Source of the DNA: Candidatus Methanophagales archaeon
GTDB taxonomy: Archaea > Halobacteriota > Syntropharchaeia > Alkanophagales > Methanospirareceae
Direction: 5' to 3'
DNA length: 8,419 nt
Assembly (NCBI GenBank): GCA_014061035.1
Contig: JACGMN010000122.1
Span: 1-8,419, forward strand
Part shown: positions 5,698-8,419 of the stretch, one piece after another
Layout of the letters: each line of letters starts with the position of its first letter
Numbering within the stretch: position 1 is the stretch's first letter
Notes under the pieces: generated by a model
Told to the model about the DNA's origin: nothing
The model's input: only the letters and a program-made list of their open reading frames with translations
The model's database searches: none
Position numbers and translations under genes: made by a program

Positions 5698-6988
5698 CCT
5701 CGAAAGATATTTCGAAGATTTAATCGAAAAATCGAACGATCGATCTCTGCAGACTGCAATTCTCAATTCGAGGATAGAGTATCTTACGAGAAAAGATAAT
5801 AATCTCCGGAAACTCGAAAATATTAATATTATAGATCGGGTTGACGAGCTTAAGGAGATAAGACGTGCTAATCTGGACCGACTACCGGAACTTATCGATG
5901 CCGCAAAAGAAGCTATGGAAGATCACGGTATGCGCGTTCATATCGCTCGTGATGGAGCGGAAGCAAATAAAATTGTCGCAGATTTATGCGGTAAGGAAGG
6001 CTGGAATGCAGAACTTGCGGTCAAAGCTAAATCTATCGCTAGTGAGGAGATAGAACTGAATAAACATCTTACTGAATTCACAGGTATAACTGTCTGGGAG
6101 ACAGATGTCGGAGCACTCTTACTTCAGCTTATGGACGGCAAAGCGATGCACCCGACAGGCGTATCGATAGCAGTGCCGCGTGAGATTGCAGCCGAGTATT
6201 TCAGTAAACTTGCTGGTAAAACACTTCTGCCAGATCCACAGATATTGGTCGCTTTTGTTCGTGAGTTTATTCGCGGAAAGATTATGGATGCCGATGTAGG
6301 AATTACTGGTGCAAATGCTATCACCGCAGATACCGGGAGTATCTACTTGCTTGAGAATGAAGGCAATGTCCGGCTTGTAACAAGTATTCCTGATAAACAG
6401 ATCGTCCTGACCGGAATAGAAAAGATTATGCCGAGCCGGGATGTTGCAGATATGTATGTCAAAGTTATGCCTGTATATACGACCGGAGCAGAAGCGATAA
6501 ATTATCTTAATATCATCGGCGGTGTGAGCGTATCGAGCGATATTGAGCGTGTATCAGTGAAACCGGCAAGTGGACCGGATGAGATAGATGTAATCCTACT
6601 TGATAATGGTAGGATGGAGTTACTCAAGGATCAGGATTTTCGTGAGATTCTCATCTGTTTAAAATGTGGCGCCTGTCTTATGGAATGCCCGTTGTGGAAT
6701 GTCGTTGCCGGATATTATGGCGAGCACGTGTATATGGGCGGTTTCGGGACTATATTGACCGCGTTTACGAAAGGGCTCGAAGCTGCGGTAGCACAGGCAT
6801 TTACGTGCACGCTATGCGGTAAGTGTAAGGATATATGTCCGATGGGTATCGATGTGCCGGAGATGATAAGGAAACTTCGTCAGAGGATCGTTGAACAGGG
6901 GATCGCGAGACCTCATGAGAGAATAGCATCGAATGCGCGTAGAACTTTCAACCCGTACGGTGAGAATTTACAACCTCTAAAGGTATAG
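5690..6988 (+). CDS. LutB-like LUD domain protein with two [4Fe-4S] motifs
   Basis: I start this gene at the ATG at 5690, giving 432 residues beginning MIDLERYFEDLIEK. A longer reading from 5654 would overlap the phosphatase by 44 nt. The LUD domain (DUF162) covers about residues 50-300, with VKAKSIASEEIELNKHL, TDVGALLLQL, and GITGANAITADTGSIYLLENEGNVRLVTSIP followed by GIEKIMP, all as in LutB/YkgF. Two ferredoxin motifs follow: C323-x2-C326-x2-C329-x3-C333-P and C373-x2-C376-x2-C379-x3-C383-P. LutB works with LutA and LutC in bacterial L-lactate oxidation, but neither partner is in the window, so in this archaeon it may serve another cytoplasmic electron-transfer step. The 8-nt overlap with the upstream phosphatase gene (ATGATTGA) implies an operon and translational coupling. 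No signal peptide or membrane segment is visible. Confidence 0.88.
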   Translation: MIDLERYFEDLIEKSNDRSLQTAILNSRIEYLTRKDNNLRKLENINIIDRVDELKEIRRANLDRLPELIDAAKEAMEDHGMRVHIARDGAEANKIVADLCGKEGWNAELAVKAKSIASEEIELNKHLTEFTGITVWETDVGALLLQLMDGKAMHPTGVSIAVPREIAAEYFSKLAGKTLLPDPQILVAFVREFIRGKIMDADVGITGANAITADTGSIYLLENEGNVRLVTSIPDKQIVLTGIEKIMPSRDVADMYVKVMPVYTTGAEAINYLNIIGGVSVSSDIERVSVKPASGPDEIDVILLDNGRMELLKDQDFREILICLKCGACLMECPLWNVVAGYYGEHVYMGGFGTILTAFTKGLEAAVAQAFTCTLCGKCKDICPMGIDVPEMIRKLRQRIVEQGIARPHERIASNARRTFNPYGENLQPLKV

Positions 6989-7135
6989 AATCGATCTCTT
7001 TCCAATCCTTCTTTTCCCGTAAAGAGCATACCCCGTGGTTGATTTGATATCCATCAGTTCAGAAATCATCTCCTCTAAAAGTTCTTCTCTGTCTACGAAC
7101 CCGTCGTCCTTTACAGGTTGTAACGTAAAATGCAT
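6977..7135 (-). pseudogene. N-terminal remnant of an archaeal AAA-type ATPase
   Basis: A 52-codon minus-strand reading frame ends TTGYALYGKRRIGKRSIL and then meets a stop. The phrase YGKRRIGK followed by Ser is the Walker A loop as found near the N-terminus of archaeal AAA ATPases (usually GKRRIGKTSL). Here Arg stands where the nucleotide-binding Thr is expected, and the protein ends two residues later, so everything after the P-loop is missing. The residues before it (REELLEEMISELMDIKSTTGY) fit the helix that normally leads into Walker A in this family. It is convergent with the LUD gene and overlaps its last 12 nt. It looks like a gene cut off by a rearrangement at the end of the LUD gene. 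Confidence 0.6.
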
Positions 7136-7159
7136 TTTATCACTATTTTTTTGTTAGTA

Positions 7160-7189
7160 ACTTATTTCTTGACTACTTATTTCTTGACT
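7160..7189. repeat. Perfect 15-bp tandem repeat upstream of cbiS
   Basis: ACTTATTTCTTGACT is repeated exactly at 7160-7174 and 7175-7189, between the ATPase remnant and the cbiS promoter. It ends about 7 bp before the TATA-like element. It might be a two-site operator or a slippage product. Nothing else is seen between 7136 and 7227 except the promoter element. Confidence 0.85.
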
Positions 7190-7195
7190 TTCGCC

Positions 7196-7207
7196 ATTAT
7201 ATAATTT
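7196..7207 (+). promoter_or_regulatory. Putative TATA box of cbiS
   Basis: The stretch ATTATATAATTT is centred about 27 bp upstream of the cbiS ATG at 7228. This is the spacing expected if transcription begins at or next to the start codon. No Shine-Dalgarno lies within 10 nt of the ATG (AAGGA at 7209-7213 is too far), which supports a leaderless or nearly leaderless transcript. Confidence 0.5.
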
Positions 7208-7227
7208 TAAGGAAAAAATCCAGCCAA

Positions 7228-8379
7228 ATGAAAATAGAGAAGACAGAAGAGTATATTGCAGTACACGGCGATTTCAAGGTCTTGAGCTCCGCACCCTATA
7301 ACGGCGGTTTCGTTATAGCAAAGACGATACTGAATGTAAATATAAGTGCAGACTTCAAAGGTGATCTCTTCGACTTCTTCGATTCTTTCGCTCTTAAGAA
7401 CGATTTAGATAGAACCAGCACCGTCGGACTGATGACTGCTGTAGAGATGAAAGATGCAATAATCATAGAGAAAGGTTCTGTAACTGCAGTTATAACCGCG
7501 GGTATTGCAAACCCCTCTTCGCGGTCTGCACCTGAGCATAAGCATGGTTCGACAGTGAATATAATCCTGCTGATACAAAAGAACCTCTCACGATCGGCAA
7601 TGGCAAATGTAATAATCATTGCAACCGAGGCGAAGACCGCAGCCTTCTACGATCTCGACATACATGATGAAGCCGGAGACATATTCACCGGTGATAGTAC
7701 GGATTCCGTGGTCGTTGCGTGTAAAACTTTTAGGAAAAGTTTTATCAAAAATGCTTCGCAGAAAACTTTTAGGAAAAGTTTTATCAAAAATGCTTCCCAG
7801 TTCACAGAAGCAAAGGAGGAGCTATTTGCAGGTAAAGCGACAGAACTGGGAAGAACAATCTACGAAGTTGTAAGAGAAGGCGTAAAAGATGCTCTTTTCC
7901 GGCATGATCATTTGCGGATGGATAATCTTAGACCGATGCTTACGAGGCTGGAGGAGCGGGGGATATATTTAGAAGATATGGTATCAACAGCGCTGGAACT
8001 CTACGTACCTGCGGAAGGAGAAGAAGTAGACCGGGATGTGCTCAAAAGGAGAGTTGAAGCAGCGATCAAGAAAGAATCTGCAGACGTGAATGTGGCATTG
8101 CTGCTGGCAGCCGCACTACATGCAGATGAGCGGGAGATAAACAAAGGTCGAGCCGGCGAAGCGGGCAGAGCAGATGCGGCTTGTATTATTGCTGATGAGC
8201 TCATCGGGATTGCGATAGCAGAATATATCGGTGGTAAGAGAGCTCTTTTCAATTTCTTCTATTACGATACGAAGAAACCCGGAATATTATCGCAATTGGG
8301 TGTATTTATGGACGATGCGATCGGCGGGCTTATAGCTGGATGCATGAGTAAATTGTTAGCAGATGAAGATGATTCTTGA
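7228..8379 (+). CDS. cbiS: Bifunctional adenosylcobinamide amidohydrolase / alpha-ribazole phosphatase CbiS
   Basis: This 383-residue fusion acts in corrinoid salvage. The N-terminal CbiZ domain (about 1-215) hydrolyses adenosylcobinamide to adenosylcobyric acid. It shows VLSSAPYNGGF (18-28), GLMTAVEM (67-74), TAGIANPSS, HGSTVNIILLI, AMANVIIIATEAKTAA, GDSTDSVVVA (about 155-164) and FAGKATELG. The C-terminal CobZ domain (about 225-380) removes the phosphate from alpha-ribazole-5'-phosphate. It is related to the PgpA-like fold and ends with FFYYDTKKPGILSQLGVFMDDAIGGLIAG. The same fusion order is known as CbiS from Methanopyrus. Residues 166-191 are two 13-residue repeats, KTFRKSFIKNASQ, inserted in the CbiZ domain between the STDSVVVAC strand and FAGKATELG; they have no counterpart that I know of in the family. 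A TATA-like element 27 bp upstream suggests a leaderless message. A GGTTC heptad array begins 15 nt after the stop. Confidence 0.9.
   Translation: MKIEKTEEYIAVHGDFKVLSSAPYNGGFVIAKTILNVNISADFKGDLFDFFDSFALKNDLDRTSTVGLMTAVEMKDAIIIEKGSVTAVITAGIANPSSRSAPEHKHGSTVNIILLIQKNLSRSAMANVIIIATEAKTAAFYDLDIHDEAGDIFTGDSTDSVVVACKTFRKSFIKNASQKTFRKSFIKNASQFTEAKEELFAGKATELGRTIYEVVREGVKDALFRHDHLRMDNLRPMLTRLEERGIYLEDMVSTALELYVPAEGEEVDRDVLKRRVEAAIKKESADVNVALLLAAALHADEREINKGRAGEAGRADAACIIADELIGIAIAEYIGGKRALFNFFYYDTKKPGILSQLGVFMDDAIGGLIAGCMSKLLADEDDS
7723..7800 (+). repeat. Two tandem 39-bp palindrome-containing repeats inside cbiS
   Basis: The copies at 7723-7761 and 7762-7800 differ at one base only (G7758 versus C7797), and the change is silent (both Ser). 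Each begins with a perfect 9-bp inverted repeat, AAAACTTTT-AGG-AAAAGTTTT, followed by an 18-bp tail ending in CAG. Each adds 13 residues in frame. Both copies lie within the CbiZ domain. Confidence 0.95.
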
Positions 8380-8393
8380 TTCGTAACTACTTA

Positions 8394-8419
8394 GGTTCAG
8401 GGGTTCACGGTTCACGGTT
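8394..8419. repeat. Heptad repeat array downstream of cbiS (runs off the window)
   Basis: GGTTC cores start at 8394, 8402 and 8409, and a partial fourth begins at 8416. The spacing is 8 bp and then 7 bp. The array starts 15 nt after the cbiS stop codon and continues past the window edge. It is the same family as the arrays at 1451-1534 and 3352-3406, in inverted orientation on the plus strand but in the same sense relative to the upstream gene. Confidence 0.85.

Noticed and set aside
7619..7873. A plus-strand frame of 84 codons with a repeated MLRRKLLGKVLSK peptide.
   Set aside because: It is the second open frame through the cbiS repeats. The CbiZ and CobZ motifs fix the true frame.
8394..8419. 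GGTTC motifs as tRNA T-arms.
   Set aside because: There is no acceptor stem, anticodon arm or CCA-proximal pairing around any of them; the motif simply recurs every 7 bp.

Overview
The window most likely comes from a methanogen- or ANME-like euryarchaeon. The evidence is the gene content: a RaSEA-type archaeosine radical SAM enzyme, an archaeal Tsr3 rRNA aminocarboxypropyltransferase, a CbiZ-CobZ fusion (CbiS) for corrinoid salvage, and the N-terminal stub of an archaeal AAA-type ATPase. Several genes also have an AT-rich TATA-like element about 25-40 bp upstream and little or no Shine-Dalgarno sequence. Placing it near ANME-1 is a guess from general impression, not something the sequence proves.

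Layout. (1) Positions 3-1449 are an IS1182-type insertion sequence with recognisable terminal inverted repeats. Its transposase appears to carry an in-frame internal deletion that removes the catalytic glutamate region. (2) Positions 1539-4735 are a run of minus-strand genes. In transcription order they are a TIM-barrel sugar isomerase/endonuclease-IV-like protein, Tsr3, a truncated four-helix-bundle protein, a GNAT acetyltransferase with an Asp-Thr repeat at its N-terminus, and RaSEA. Two of these act on RNA: archaeosine in tRNA and acp3 modification of small-subunit rRNA. (3) A 119-bp divergent promoter region holds three perfect copies of a 14-bp repeat. (4) On the plus strand an inositol-monophosphatase/archaeal FBPase-family protein overlaps by 8 nt a LutB-like LUD-domain protein with two [4Fe-4S] motifs. 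(5) Positions 6989-7227 contain a minus-strand ATPase remnant that stops at its Walker A motif, followed by a 15-bp tandem repeat and a good TATA-like element. (6) cbiS follows, interrupted in frame by two copies of a 39-bp palindrome-containing element that adds 26 residues inside the CbiZ domain.

The most unusual feature is the density of small repeats. Three arrays with a 7-bp period (GAACC/GGTTC core) lie immediately 3' of the stop codons of raSEA, tsr3 and cbiS, all in the same orientation relative to the upstream gene. Other repeats have periods of 6 bp (coding, GNAT), 10 bp, 14 bp (promoter), 15 bp and 39 bp (coding, cbiS). The strongest candidates for something not previously described are the protein-coding repeat in cbiS and the gene-end heptad arrays.
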